Positions 32,503-44,000 of a stretch of DNA of 64,000 bases are shown here, one piece after another; position 1 is the stretch's first letter, and each line of letters opens with the position of its first letter. Source of the DNA: Triticum aestivum (Eukaryota; Streptophyta; Magnoliopsida; Poales; Poaceae). Made by a program: the position numbers and the translations under genes. A model generated the notes under the pieces. The model did no database searches. It saw only the letters and a list, made by a program, of their open reading frames with translations, and was not told where the DNA came from. Where the stretch lies: assembly GCF_018294505.1 (NCBI RefSeq), contig NC_057800.1, forward strand, positions 159,194,323 to 159,258,322, in the 5' to 3' direction.

Positions 32503-33383
32503 TGTCAGATTACGGGTTCCGGCAAACCCTTGTGAGGTTCGAACTCTGGGGTGCGCACGAAGAACACTCTCTCCCTGACTCGCACGCTCAACGATTCCAC
32601 GGCCTAGCTTGACGGACCCAAAGAACAAGAGACACGGAGGTTTATACTAGTTCAGGCCACCTTGCGGTGTAATACCCTATTCCACTGTGTGGGTGGATTG
32701 CCTCGAGGGGCTGAGGATGAACTAGTACAAGGGATGAACAACCTCCGGAGGTGAGGTGTTCTTGAGCTAGATGAGCTGGTGCACTCGTCAGGGTGGAATG
32801 AATCCGACCCCCCTCTATGGTGGTGGCTAAGTCCTATTTATAGTGGCATTGGTCCTCTTCCCAAATGTTTAGGTAGGAAGGGATCCCACAACGGCCAAGT
32901 TTGAAGGGGACAACTAGTACAAGCTATCCCGACAAAAGGTGGTCTTCGCCTGCCAAAGGCTCTACTGGTGACGCTGCTGTGGGCTCCGCTATGACCTCCG
33001 TCCTACTGGTCTTGGTCTTGTTGCACCGATATGGAAACCTTTGCCTGATGCCTCGGGACCCCGCGCCTGCGCTTGCCTCTTTAGCACCAAAGAGGAAACT
33101 GGTACACTGCACCCGTTGGCGCCCGCCTGGCCTTGGTCGTCATGGCTCACGTCACGTGAACCTCGCGAGGGGCCCCTTGCATAGATATCTTCGATCCTTG
33201 GGAGCCAGACTAGTGAGGCTGCCCCTAGGGAGGTCTTGGTGTCGTCCGCCTCGCGAGGCTTGGCCCATCGCGAGGGTCCTGAGTTGTTGTTGCTGAAGCT
33301 GGACCATACCGGGCCGTTGATGGAGCCACGCCACGGGCCGCAGGCAGGCAAGTCTGGGTACCCTCGGTCCCAGAACGCCGACA
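32503..33383 (-). repeat. 5' LTR of B
   Basis: 881 bp reading TGTCGGCGTTCTGGGACC...CGTAATCTGACA on the minus strand. The inner border is fixed by the primer-binding context and the outer border by the jump into LINE reverse-transcriptase sequence at 33,384. TGAAC (33,384-33,388) should be the target duplication; its partner lies outside the window. Confidence 0.85.
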
Positions 33384-33972
33384 TGAACCCACCGTTCCTT
33401 CTTCCGACAAGTCAAATGAGTAGTAGCGGTCCCAAATCATGTTGAACCAGGGAAGATTTGCTCTGCTAAAGAACTTGTGTAGATTTTTCATGAGCAATGC
33501 TTTGTTATGAACAGCCAGATCCAAGATCCCTAGACCACCAAGATTTTTTGGTTGGGAGACCTTATCCCAAGTAATTAGAGCAGGGCCAGATATCTCTTGT
33601 CCATACTTCCTCCATAGAAATTGCATGATGTGTTTATTTAACTTTTCAATGATTCCAGCAGGAAGAGCAATGGTACATGTGAAGAAGATTAGTAGGGTTG
33701 CAAAAACTGATTTGATGAGTTGAAGCTTGCCATCATATCCTAGCATGGTAGAGACTCCACAGAGTCTTCTCTCAATTGTTTGACAAATGGGAGTGAAGTC
33801 TTCATTTTTAAGCATGTGATCACTCAGTGGGAGATCAAGATAAGTAAATGGAAAAGTTCCCATCTTGCACCCTAAGAATCCAAGTAACTTATTCAGATTT
33901 GCTTCTCCCACATTGAGGGGCACCAAAACATGTTTTTTTGTAGTAATCTGAAGTCCAGTTTGAGCAGCAAAA
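33384..33972 (-). pseudogene. LINE (L1-type) reverse transcriptase, downstream part
   Basis: The minus-strand frame encodes the region after the catalytic core of a plant L1 reverse transcriptase: LGCKMGTFPFTYLDLPLS, LQLIKSVFATLL, a Leu/Trp-rich block with FLWRKYGQ and NLGGLGILDLAVHNKALL, then WFNMIWDRYY. It is cut on the left by the LTR of B (33,383) and joins, on the right of the 3.8-kb insertion, to 37,788. RNase H or the 3' tail are not in view. Confidence 0.88.
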
Positions 33973-36900
33973 TGTGACGCCCCCGATTTAATCGTACACT
34001 AATCATACACGCAAACGTGTGCGATCAAGATCAGGGACTCACGGGAAGATATCACAACACAACTCTACAAATAAAATAAGTCATACAAGCATCATATTAC
34101 AAGCCATGGGCCTCGAGGGCTCGAATACAAGAGCTCGATCATAGACGAGTCAGCGGAAGCAACAAAATCTGAGTACAAACATAAGTTAAACAAGTTTGCC
34201 TTAAGAAGGCTAGCACAAACTGGGATACAGATCAAAAGAGGCGCAGGCCTCCTGCCTGGGATCCTCCTAAACTACTCCTGGTCGCCATCAGCGGGCTGCA
34301 CGTAATAGTAGGCACCTCCAGTGTAGTAGGAGTCGTCGTCGACGGTGGCATCTGGCTCCTGGGCTCCATCGTCTGGTCGCAACAATCGGGTATAGGAAGG
34401 GGGAAAAGGGGAGCAAGGCAACCGTGAGTACTCATCCAAAGTACTCGCAAGCAAGGAGCTACACTACAAATGTATGCATTGGTATCAAAGGGAATAAGGG
34501 TATCATATGTGGACTGAACTGCAGAATGCCGGAATAAGAGGGGGATAGCTAGTCCTATCGAAGACTACGCTTCTGGCCACCTCCATCTTGCAGCATGTAG
34601 AAGAGAGTAGATGGTAAGTTCACCAAGTAGCATCGCATAGCATAATCCTACCCGACGATCCTCTCCTTGTCGCCCTGTTAGAGAGCGATCACCGGGTTGT
34701 ATCTGGCACTTGGAAGGGTGTGTTTTATTAAGTAACCAGTTCTAGTTTTCATAAGGTCAAGGTACAACTCCAAGTCGTCCTGTTACCGAAGATCACGGAT
34801 ATTCGAATAGATTAACTTCCCTGCAGGGGTGCACCACATTTCCCAACACGCTCGATCCCCTTTGTCCGGACACACTTTCCTGGGTCATGCCCGGCCTCGG
34901 AAGATCAACACGTCGCAGCCCTACCTAGGCACAACAGAGAGGTCAGCACGCTGGTCTAAATCCTATGGCGCAGGGGTCTGGGCCCATCGCCCATTGCACA
35001 CCTGCACGTTGCGTATGCGGCCGGAAGCAGAACTAGCCCCCTTAATACAAGAGCAGGCTTACGGTCCAATCCGGCGCGCACCGCTCAATCACTGACATCA
35101 CGAAGGCTTCGGCTGATACCACGACATCGAGTGCCCATAACTATCCCTACATAGATGGTTAGTGCGTATAGGCCAATGGCCAGCCTTAGATCAAATACCA
35201 AGATCTCGTTAAACGTGTTATCTTGAAATAATCGCGAACGCCGACCAAGGCCAGGCCCACCTCTCTCCTAGGTGGTCTCTACCTGCCCTGTCGCTTCGCC
35301 ACAAAGATCCACACAGAGGGTCGTCAGGAAAGTATGTCCTTCCAGCCCCCAATTCGTGAATCAACCGCGGGTACTCCTCGAGCCAACCCGACTTTAGTCA
35401 TCACATGTATCATGTATAAAGTATATAGCATATACCCGTGATCACCTCCCGAGTGATCACGGCCCGATAGTATAGCATTGCAAATGGACAAGAATGTAGG
35501 GCCACTGATGATAAACTAGCATCCTATACTAAGCATTAGGATTGCAGGTAAAGGTAGCAACAGTAGTAGCAAGGACAGGCTATGCATCAGGATAGGATTA
35601 ACGAAAAGCAGTAACATGCTACACTACTCTAATGCAAGAAGTAGAGAGAAGAGTAGGCGATATCTGGTGATCAAAGGGGGGGCTTGCCTGGTTGCTCTGG
35701 CAAGAGAGAGGGGTCGTCAACACCGTAGTCGTACTGGGTAGCAGCGGCGTCGGTCTCGGTGTCTAGCGAGAGAAGAGGGGGAAGAAACAATAAATATTAA
35801 GCAAACAGATGCATGACGATGCATGACATGACAAAGTGTGAAGTTAGGTGTGCCCTAACGCGGTATGAGGTGGTACCGGTGAAGGGGGGAAACATCCGGG
35901 AAAATATCCCCGGTGTTTCGCGTTTTCGGACAGACGAAATGGAGGGGGGAAAGTTATGTGTTCACTATGCTAGGGATGCATGGGGGACGAACAGGTTGCG
36001 TATCCGGATTCGTCTTGTCGTTCTAAGCAACTTTCATGTACAAAGTTTTTCCATCCGAGCTACGGTTTATTTTATATTAATTTTAAAAGATTTAAATCAT
36101 TTTTAGGATTTATTTAATTATTTAATTCAACATTATCCAGAATAGTGTCTGCTGATGTCAGCATGACATCAGCAGTTGACCTGGTCAACCTGACAGGTGG
36201 GTCCCACCTGTCAGTGACCCATTTGACTAATTAACAGTAGTTAATTAGGTTAACTAGTTATTAGGTTAATTAATCTTAATTAGTTAATTTAAACAGAATT
36301 AATTAAGTTAATTATTTAGTTAATTAATTGTTTTGTTTATTTATTTTATTTCTATTTTTTTCTTTATTCTTATTCTTCTTTTTTTAACATTCTGTGGGCG
36401 GGGCCCCTCTGTCATAGGCCCATAGGGGCTTTAGCAGACGCTGGCGTTAGCGGGCACGGGCGCAACGGGTGCCCAGCACCTGTTCGTTCGCGCGCACGCC
36501 CGGGGCTGCGGCGAGGCCGGCCGAAAATGGCTCCGGCGAGGCCAACCGAAGGCGGCGGGGGTCGCGCGAGGGGCGGGCTGCAGGCTGCGGCAGCGTGGCG
36601 CGGGTGGCGCGGCGCGTGGCGGAGTGGCCAGCGGCGGTGGTGATGAGCGGCAGGGGCGGCGAGCAGCGGGAGGCAGGGATGAGGCGGCGGCGCAGCACAC
36701 GGGGAAGGAGCAGCAGAGCGGGGGTGAGCGACGGCGGTGACGGCAGCGCCGTGGCGATGCGGGACAGGGGCCAGCGGCAGTGAGCGAAGCCGGTGCGGGG
36801 TCATGGGCGCGGGCGCGGCCAGGGCGGCCGGCGCGCGTGCGGGCGCTGGTGAGCGAGGCCATGGCCAAAGTGGCGCACAGGGCGTGCGCGGGCATGCGGG

Positions 36901-37782
36901 AGCCGCGGCGGGGCGCGGCCACGCAGAGGCGGGTGCGACTGCGAGGTGAGCGCGGGGACGACGAGTGGGCGACCGACGCGAGGAGAGGAGGAGAGGGGGC
37001 TCACGGGAGGTTGCAGAGTTCGGGGCAACAGGAGGGGCGAGGAGGAGGACGGAGACGAGCGACGGTGGGAAGAAGGCAACGAGGTTCGGGAGCGTCGGGG
37101 GCGGCTTTAGGTGACAGCGTCCGGCGAGGTGGCTCTCCAGGCGGCAGCGGCGGTCGGCTCCCCTCCTCGATCCCGATCCAGTCGGGGGAAGATGGGGGAT
37201 ATTTTGCGCGGGAGTGGGGTGTGGGTGTCGGTGGCGAGTGGGGGAGTGGGTATAAGGGAGTGGGGGTGGGCCTTGGCCCAGTTGGGCAGGCCAGCTGGGC
37301 CGGAGCCCAGTGGGGGTGCTTTTCCCTTTTTTTTGTTTGCTTTGATTTTTCCTTTTATTTATTTTCCCTTTATTGTTTTCATTTACTTGTGTAATAGTTT
37401 ATAGTTTTAGAAAAATGAAACCCACTCCTAAATTAGATTTGTAAAATTGATTGTTCTCACAAAAGGTTTGGGACAAAAGTAAAGCAACTTGTATTCTTTA
37501 CTAATTGAAAAAGCATTTAAGTTATTGTTTCTGTCGCTGTTTTATTTATTTTAGCGCATCCAAATACTTTTTAAAAATGTTGGTTACTCCACCTTAATAC
37601 TTAGGATTTATTTCGCTCACCCCGAACATTTTAGTTTTAAATTTTGAAAAACTTTTATTGTTTGCCTTTAATTCAATTTGAATTCAAATGGGATTTGAAT
37701 CATCACGAGTTTGGCAACAGTAATCGTGATGACGTGGCAACATTAGAAGGGTTTACTGTAGCTTAATTATCCGGGCGTCACA
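33973..37782. mobile_element. 3.8-kb solo-LTR-like element with TSD CAAAA
   Basis: The element starts TGTGACGCCC and ends GGGCGTCACA, a perfect 10-bp terminal inverted repeat of TG...CA type. It is flanked by CAAAA at 33,968-33,972 and 37,783-37,787. Removing it rejoins the LINE reading. A 5-bp duplication plus TG...CA indicates an LTR retrotransposon. No internal pair of LTRs, primer-binding site or polyprotein is seen, so it is best read as a very long solo LTR. It contains a GC-rich block (36,400-37,250) with overlapping low-complexity frames on both strands, and AT-rich flanks. Its orientation is not decided. Confidence 0.85.
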
Positions 37783-37787
37783 CAAAA

Positions 37788-39074
37788 TGCGACAGCAGGT
37801 TATTCACTTGTGCAATTTGTTTTTCTTGGGCTGGGAGAACCAGAATTTCATCGGCGAACTGGATCACTATGTAATCTTGATTTGACTGAGAGTTGATAGG
37901 AGCTTGAATAATGTTTGCATGCATTACTTCACTGAGAACTGGGTGAAGTAGATCAGCTCATAGGACACAAACGAGTGGTGAGAGGGGGTCTTCATTCCTC
38001 ACTCCCCTTTCACATTTGAATTGCTTCCCTGACACTCCATTCAACGAGACATAAGACAATCCAGTGGTGTAAATCATTTGATCCAGTTAATCCATCTGGA
38101 GCTAAAGCCTGTGGCCTAGAGAATTTGTAATATAGTGTCATGTTCAATCGTATCAAAAGCTTTAGCAAAACCAAGTTTTAAGATTAGTATTTCTTTCTTG
38201 GACTGCTGGCACTGGTGAATGTACTCATATGCCCATGATAGACAATCTGGTATGGACTTGGACTTCAGAAATCCATTATTGATTTGTATGAATAAGCTTG
38301 AGGATTACTTTTTGTAGCCTATTAGCCAGGAGCTCAGTGATGATATTGATGGAGCTGTTTAGTAGAGAAATGGGCCTAAAATCATGAGGTGTTAGAGGAT
38401 TCTCTTTCTTTGGAATCAAAGTAATGAAAGAGTTGTTTGTGGGTGGAAGGTTCACTTTCTCATTATAAAAATCTTCAATGAGCTAGCAAAAGTTTTGACA
38501 AATGATATGCCAACAAGTTTTCAAAAATGCCCCATTGAAACCATCTGGACTAGGAGCTTTATCAGTAGGAAGATGTTTAACAACCTCATCATTTTCCATT
38601 TTTTGAGAATGGTGCATCAAGCTCTTCCAAAGAAATATTTGATGAGAGCATGCTAGAGAGATTGAATATTTTTTAAGTTGGAGAAGTACTACCAAGTCTC
38701 TTCTTATAGGCTCTCCATGGAATTGCAGCCTTTGCATTATGATCAAGGTGTTCAGTTTGTTGTACATCATTCAACATGGCAATCTAGGTATTTGTGTACT
38801 TGATAGTTTCTTTTGCCTGGAATTTTTTTATGTTTCCTTCTCCAAACTTCACCCGTCTAATTATGGCTCTTTGCTTACGGTATATGCTTTGAAAGTTAAG
38901 CAAGTTGTTCATGTGGCTCTTTAAGATAACTCTTCCATTCCATTCCTTGGTATTCAAAGGCATATATTGTTCTAACATGTCCAGGAGAAGAATGGTCTCA
39001 TTGGAGTTCTTGATATGTTGGGCAAGTTTTGAGATGTTTCTAGACCAAACATAACTTGATCCAAAGTGAGCCAA
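37788..39074 (-). pseudogene. LINE (L1-type) reverse transcriptase, upstream part
   Basis: Read from right to left: a pre-RT stretch with NVWS-like text (ORF at 38,784-39,074); the RT start DKAPSPDGFNGAFLK (about 38,530-38,570); the region of PLSPLV (about 38,000) after GVRNED; and the catalytic block IQFADEIL (about 37,845-37,865). The invariant FADD is FADE here, so the second catalytic Asp is lost. Stops are frequent. It continues across the 3.8-kb insertion into 33,384-33,972. Confidence 0.85.
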
Positions 39075-39189
39075 GATAAAACCACTTTCCTAACCATCCA
39101 ATTATATGATGTATGATAGTTCATATAGGCCTAGTTATTTAATCTATAGGAATAGACCAATGAACATTCATGCTCTCAGGAGAATGATG

Positions 39190-39700
39190 TAGAAGGCTTG
39201 GGGTCTCCACATGGAGGCTCAATTTAAGGATATTAGCGGAAACATCTTTGTAGTCCGCTTTGGCAGTGAAGGAGACGGAAACACTGGTTAATTAATGGAC
39301 CATGGCAATCTGACTTTAACATTATAGTGCTGAAGGATCATGAGGAGGATACGAGGCTGTCTGATATGGTTTTTGACATAGTTGAAGCATGGGTTTGAGT
39401 CACGGACCTACTACTAGATAAACGCTTGGAAACTTTTGGAAAGGACCTTGGAAATTGTCTCGGGGAGGTGATCAAACTAGATGCGGAGAAAGATGGTTTA
39501 GCATGAGGAAAGCACCTCCGTGTCCATGCAACATATATGTAGATGATTCGTCGGTGAGGGATTTCTTCCTTATGTCTTCACCAGAAGACCGAATTGGTAC
39601 TTGGTTTGATTTCTCATACAAGAAGATTCCGCACTTCTGTTGTGAATGTGGTCGGCTAATTCATGTAGATGGTGTTTTTAGCCATTGTGAAATCTAGCTC
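39190..39700 (+). pseudogene. DUF4283/zinc-knuckle (zf-CCHC_4) type fragment
   Basis: The plus-strand words NIFVVRFGSEGDG (about 39,235-39,275), then in another frame WFDFSYKKIPHFCCECGRLIHVDG (39,600-39,680), match the order of the DUF4283 domain and its zinc knuckle, which occur in plant LINE ORF1 products and in retro-derived gene families. The Cys-X2-Cys-X4-His spacing is present and a further Cys follows. Several stops interrupt it. Its orientation is opposite to the LINE at 37,788-39,074, so it is a different element. Confidence 0.65.
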
Positions 39701-40584
39701 CTGGTGGGAGAATGGTTGAGGGACACATGTTTGGGCTTAAGAGTGAATCCAATAAGATGGTGTCTAGCAACAACAACAATTTTGGTAGCTCGAGATCGAG
39801 TGAGACCGAGCATGGGAGACACATGCATGCTACTGTCTGAGACCTTCCAACCAAGCATAACCTGTATCGAGAGTTCATGTCCTCTAGTACCACCCGCACT
39901 GGCGGGAGTACAGAGTCAAGTAGGATGAGGTCAGTAGCCCGAGTATGTGCAAGCACAAATAGGGGAGAATAAAGAGAAGGACTTGCGACAAAATTTAGAG
40001 GATAAATGTGAAAGGGAGATGAGGCATGACCTGCACCAGTGACATGCCCGGAGGAGCTCTGCAAAATAACAATACAACGATCACAAAGATACCCATCACC
40101 ACCACGTTCTGGTTTGGAGGAATTAGGAAGGAGAAGGAGAAGTACATATGTATGCAGGCCGAGATAGTTTCATGGTGAACATCAACACATGACCTCGAGT
40201 TATCAAACTAAACTTGTAGAGAGAAAGAGAATGCCCAAGCAGCTATGGACCCAAAGGGAGCTCTGAATATGTAGATTACTCATGATACTTTCATTGGTGG
40301 TAATAGGCAGAAATTGACTTTAGTATCTAGTCGTACCGCTAACAATATTGAGAAATCGGTGGACCCTGCCGAACAGGGCCGCTGTGAGCAATGGATCTTT
40401 TAGTGTGGATTTGTTGGGGATTGGGGTTGAACTCGACAGTTGCCGAATTATGTGACCTGATTAGGTCTTATGATTCAATAATGGTTTTCTTAAGCAAAAA
40501 AAAGAGAGCTCGGGTACAATGGAGAAGGTTAAGTGCAACCTGGGTTTCAGGCAGGGTGTAGTTGTGGGCTTCAGGCAAATTTTC
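39701..40584. other. Unassigned DNA, possibly the rest of a plus-strand LINE
   Basis: No gene is recognisable. An A-rich run (AAAAAAAAGAGAG, 40,496-40,508) after 'gattcaataatgg' could be the 3' tail of the element that contributed the zinc-knuckle fragment; this is weak. Confidence 0.3.
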
Positions 40585-40815
40585 ATTCCGGAATAACATT
40601 TAACATGGTAAAAAACAAACTCGTCATTCCAAAAATGCTATTTTCGAAAGCATATTATGAGTGTTATTTTTGTTTTTTTGCCATGACTTCCACGAATGTT
40701 ATCTTCGGGATGAAAATTTGCAAGCGCCAAAAACATTTGTCGAAGTTTATAAAAAAAAAACAGATTTTTTTGAAGTTTTTTTTTCATTTTTAAAATTTAC
40801 TATTCACCCAGAGCT
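40585..40815. mobile_element. Foldback MITE remnant upstream of the Aux/IAA gene
   Basis: The phrases 'ccaaaaatgcta', 'gacttccacgaatg', 'aaatttgcaag', 'aaaacatttgt' and 'tttactattcac..agagctc' run in the same order as the right half of the complete foldback element at 53,278-53,640. The left arm is shortened. It ends about 275 bp before the Aux/IAA start codon, so it forms part of the promoter region. Confidence 0.65.
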
Positions 40816-41089
40816 CTTTTACGCATTAAACATCCCATGGGCAATCAAAAGCATCAAACAGCCACACCCCACTCTGCTACAGTCTACAGTCTCTAGTCTA
40901 GTTCCTGCTGCTACTACCACTGCCACTACCACGGCACCACCACACTTGCTCGCCTCCCTCTGTCTCTCCTCTCCCCTCCCCTCCCCTCCCTCCTATAGCA
41001 ATCAAACCACCAGCTCCACTCCCCCCTCCCCTCCACCGTCCTCCCCCTCCCCCTCCTGCTACTCCCTAGTTCATGTCCTGCTGCTTCCC

Positions 41090-44000
41090 ATGTCGCCGCC
41101 TCTCGAGCTCGACTACATAGGCCTCTCGGCCGCCGCCGGCGGCCGCGCGGACGACGACCTGAAAGGCACCGAGCTCCGCCTCGGACTTCCCGGCTGCGAG
41201 TCGCCCGACCGCCGCCCGGTCACCGCCACCACCACACTGGAGCTGCTGCCCGCCAAGGGCGCCAAGCGAGGGTTTTCGGACGAGGTCGCGCCGCCTGCGC
41301 CGGCTTCCGCCGGCGGGAAAGGCAAGGACGCGTCCGGGGATGAGAAGGACAAGAAGGTCGCCGCCCCGCCGCAGCCTGCTGCCAAGTAGGCGCCTACTCC
41401 CCCTGCGAATTTTGTGGATTTGACTGTTTCATGGTGTTCTGCCGAGTTTTGCGGGATGCGGTGGGTTGGAGCGCGAATGGGTGGATGAAGTGATGCGTAA
41501 AAATTTGGGAAAATATGTGGTGGGTTAGTACGAGACGGTGATTTAGTTTGCTTGGAACCTCCGAAAAGCTGTAATTTGGTGGCCGTTGCATGCATTTGAG
41601 GGAATTCCGTCTGTCGAGGCGGAAAACCCCTCTTTTTTGGGTGCAAATTTGGTGCCGAAGGGCCCATTTTGCGGTTCTTCCGTTGCTGTTTGTGGGCGCG
41701 CGTTTGCACTCGGCTTGATCTATTAGTTTCAGGAGCGTGGAGGGGTAGAGATTCATTCACTGAAGAGTCTTTTTACAATTTTGCTGTGAAATTAGACTTC
41801 AATACCCCCCTCCTCTTTTTTCTAACTTTATTAGATGTGTGATTTTGTTCTTTGAAATTTCATTGGGAAACTAAGGAGGGCTTCACATCTGCAAATTTGC
41901 GCACCTGGTTTGAATTGGACTAGTCAATTTGGGTCTACCTTTACTTTCAAGGTTTACCAAGTTTGTAGTGCTTTGAGTTGTTTTCCAGGGTATGTTTGGT
42001 TTGAACATACCCGGTTGTTTTCAACTCGTGTTCATAACCTCATAGAGCCAAACGAAATGCTGGGTCGGCTCCATTGCCGGTTCTTACTCTGAATGGCCGA
42101 TGCGCAGGACTCAGGTGGTGGGATGGCCACCAGTACGCAGCTACCGCAAGAACACGATGGCAACCACCACCAACCAGCTGAAGAGCAGCAAGGAGGATTC
42201 TGACACGAAGCAGGGGCAAGAGTTTCTGTATGTCAAGGTCAGCATGGATGGTGCGCCTTACCTGAGGAAGGTTGACCTCAAGACATACAAGAACTACAAG
42301 GACATGGTTGTGGGGCTAGGGAAAATGTTCATTGGCTTCAGGACCGGTGAGGCTGCTTGGATCCTTGGCAAATTGTTGATGTTTTAATCTGCACCTGAAT
42401 TTGAATTGGGGTAGAAGAAATGCATCGTTGCACACATCTCATTTCGCTGAAGAAATAACCAATTACTCTGTTTGGAAATGTTCTACTCCCTCCGATCCAA
42501 ATTAATTGACGCAGCTTTAGTACACTTTACTAAAGCTGCGTCAAATAATTTGGATCGGAGGGAGTAGCAAATTCCAGGTTTATGAAATTGATGAAGAAGA
42601 CTCTTTTTCAGGGCCGGCTAAATTGGTTATTGTGGTGTAACCAGTTTCGAGGCTTCGCGTCTACATTTGGCCATGCTATTTGTGTGCATATTTGTTTCGC
42701 TAGATACCTAGTTTCAGCATATATTATTACCGGTGGAGCAAATATTCTCTTCTAATTCAAGGAACTTTTATTGTGTTTAATATTGTTTGATGAAGCAACT
42801 AGCAGTGGACTATGTCATAAAATGCCTAATGTTTAGGCTAGCATTCGCTAAGGGTCTGTAAATAACTAAATATCACTCAATTATTCATAAGCCTTTGATA
42901 AACAGCAATTTCCCTATAACCTCTTCATACCCATTTTGTGCTTCAAGGACAGACATCAAACCTACTAATTTAAGAACGTAAATTTCAGAAAGGTGTATAT
43001 CTAGGACATAAAATTTACCAACATACAATGCTTTGTTTGAGAAATTCAGTGTAAGGTGGTCCTTTGTCCGGCAGTTTTAACCTTACATGTGGTACTGGGT
43101 CTAATTCTGTACCAGGGAAGGATGGTGCATCTGAGAACAGAAAGGATGGTGAATATGTGATGACTTACGAAGACAAGGATGGAGACTGGATGCTGGTTGG
43201 TGACGTCCCATGGGAGTAAGTACATTGTCTGATCTAATTGGAATAACAACAAGCGTAGAAATGAGAACTCTGGATGATAGTTTGAGTTTTGTAGTATAAC
43301 TTTTAAAGGATGATAAAAAATGATAGTGTACCAAATAAATGTTTTTTACTAGTTTTCTGTGTATACATACATGCACCCAGATAAAATGAACTCGTTCTCT
43401 ACAGCAACAGCAGCCATGATTAGAGTATCTCTTAAGTCCATCTAACCTGTTCTAATTTTTTATAGAATGCATGCAGTCATCCTCTTAAAACTCTGACACA
43501 GATATACTAATTTTTTTCCACCTAAAATTGTGCCATTAGTTTTAAAAAGCTTTGCTATTAGGAAAAACAGTGGTCTAAGCAATTTATTGGAGATAGCATT
43601 GACGCCAAAAGAACCAGTAAAAAGGAACGGACCTAGTAGCCTAGTACTAGCTACTTGGTTATCTTCTTATTATGTTGTAGTTGCTCTAAATTCTATGGTC
43701 CTGGTGTTCTATTGCTGCATGTAGCATCTCATGTCTGAACAAGTGAAAGGGTTCTAATGCAGTCACTAACTCACTGTAGTTGTTCTTGTGGCACGTTAAT
43801 TGTTACAATTCCGTTGTCAAGAAAACCATGAATATCTGATGCATACCTGATACCTCCCCTATGAGCTTATCAAGTGATTGCTTCTTATTTGTAATTGCAG
43901 GATGTTCACCGAGTCTTGCCGGAGGATCAGGGTCATGAAAAGTGCAGATGTGATTGGACTTGGTATGTCCAATAGTGCTCCGTTCAGTAATACATTTTTG

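Larger units (their letters stand above)
23011..33383 (-). mobile_element. Gypsy retrotransposon B, 5' LTR plus decayed gag-pol, three insertions inside
   Basis: A minus-strand element whose 5' LTR is at 32,503-33,383. The order gag, protease, reverse transcriptase, RNase H, integrase (seen from right to left) is that of Ty3/gypsy. It is interrupted by a solo LTR (30,841-32,404), by C3 (to 27,639) and at its left end by C2 (23,010). The end of integrase and the 3' LTR are therefore not in the window. Many stops and shifts make it inactive. It is inserted in a LINE, at 33,384. Confidence 0.88.

Noticed and set aside
36412..37394. Overlapping frames of 80-200 codons on both strands in a GC-rich block
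   Set aside because: Arg/Ala/Gly- or Pro-rich on both strands, no motif, inside a solo-LTR-like element; GC content lowers stop frequency.
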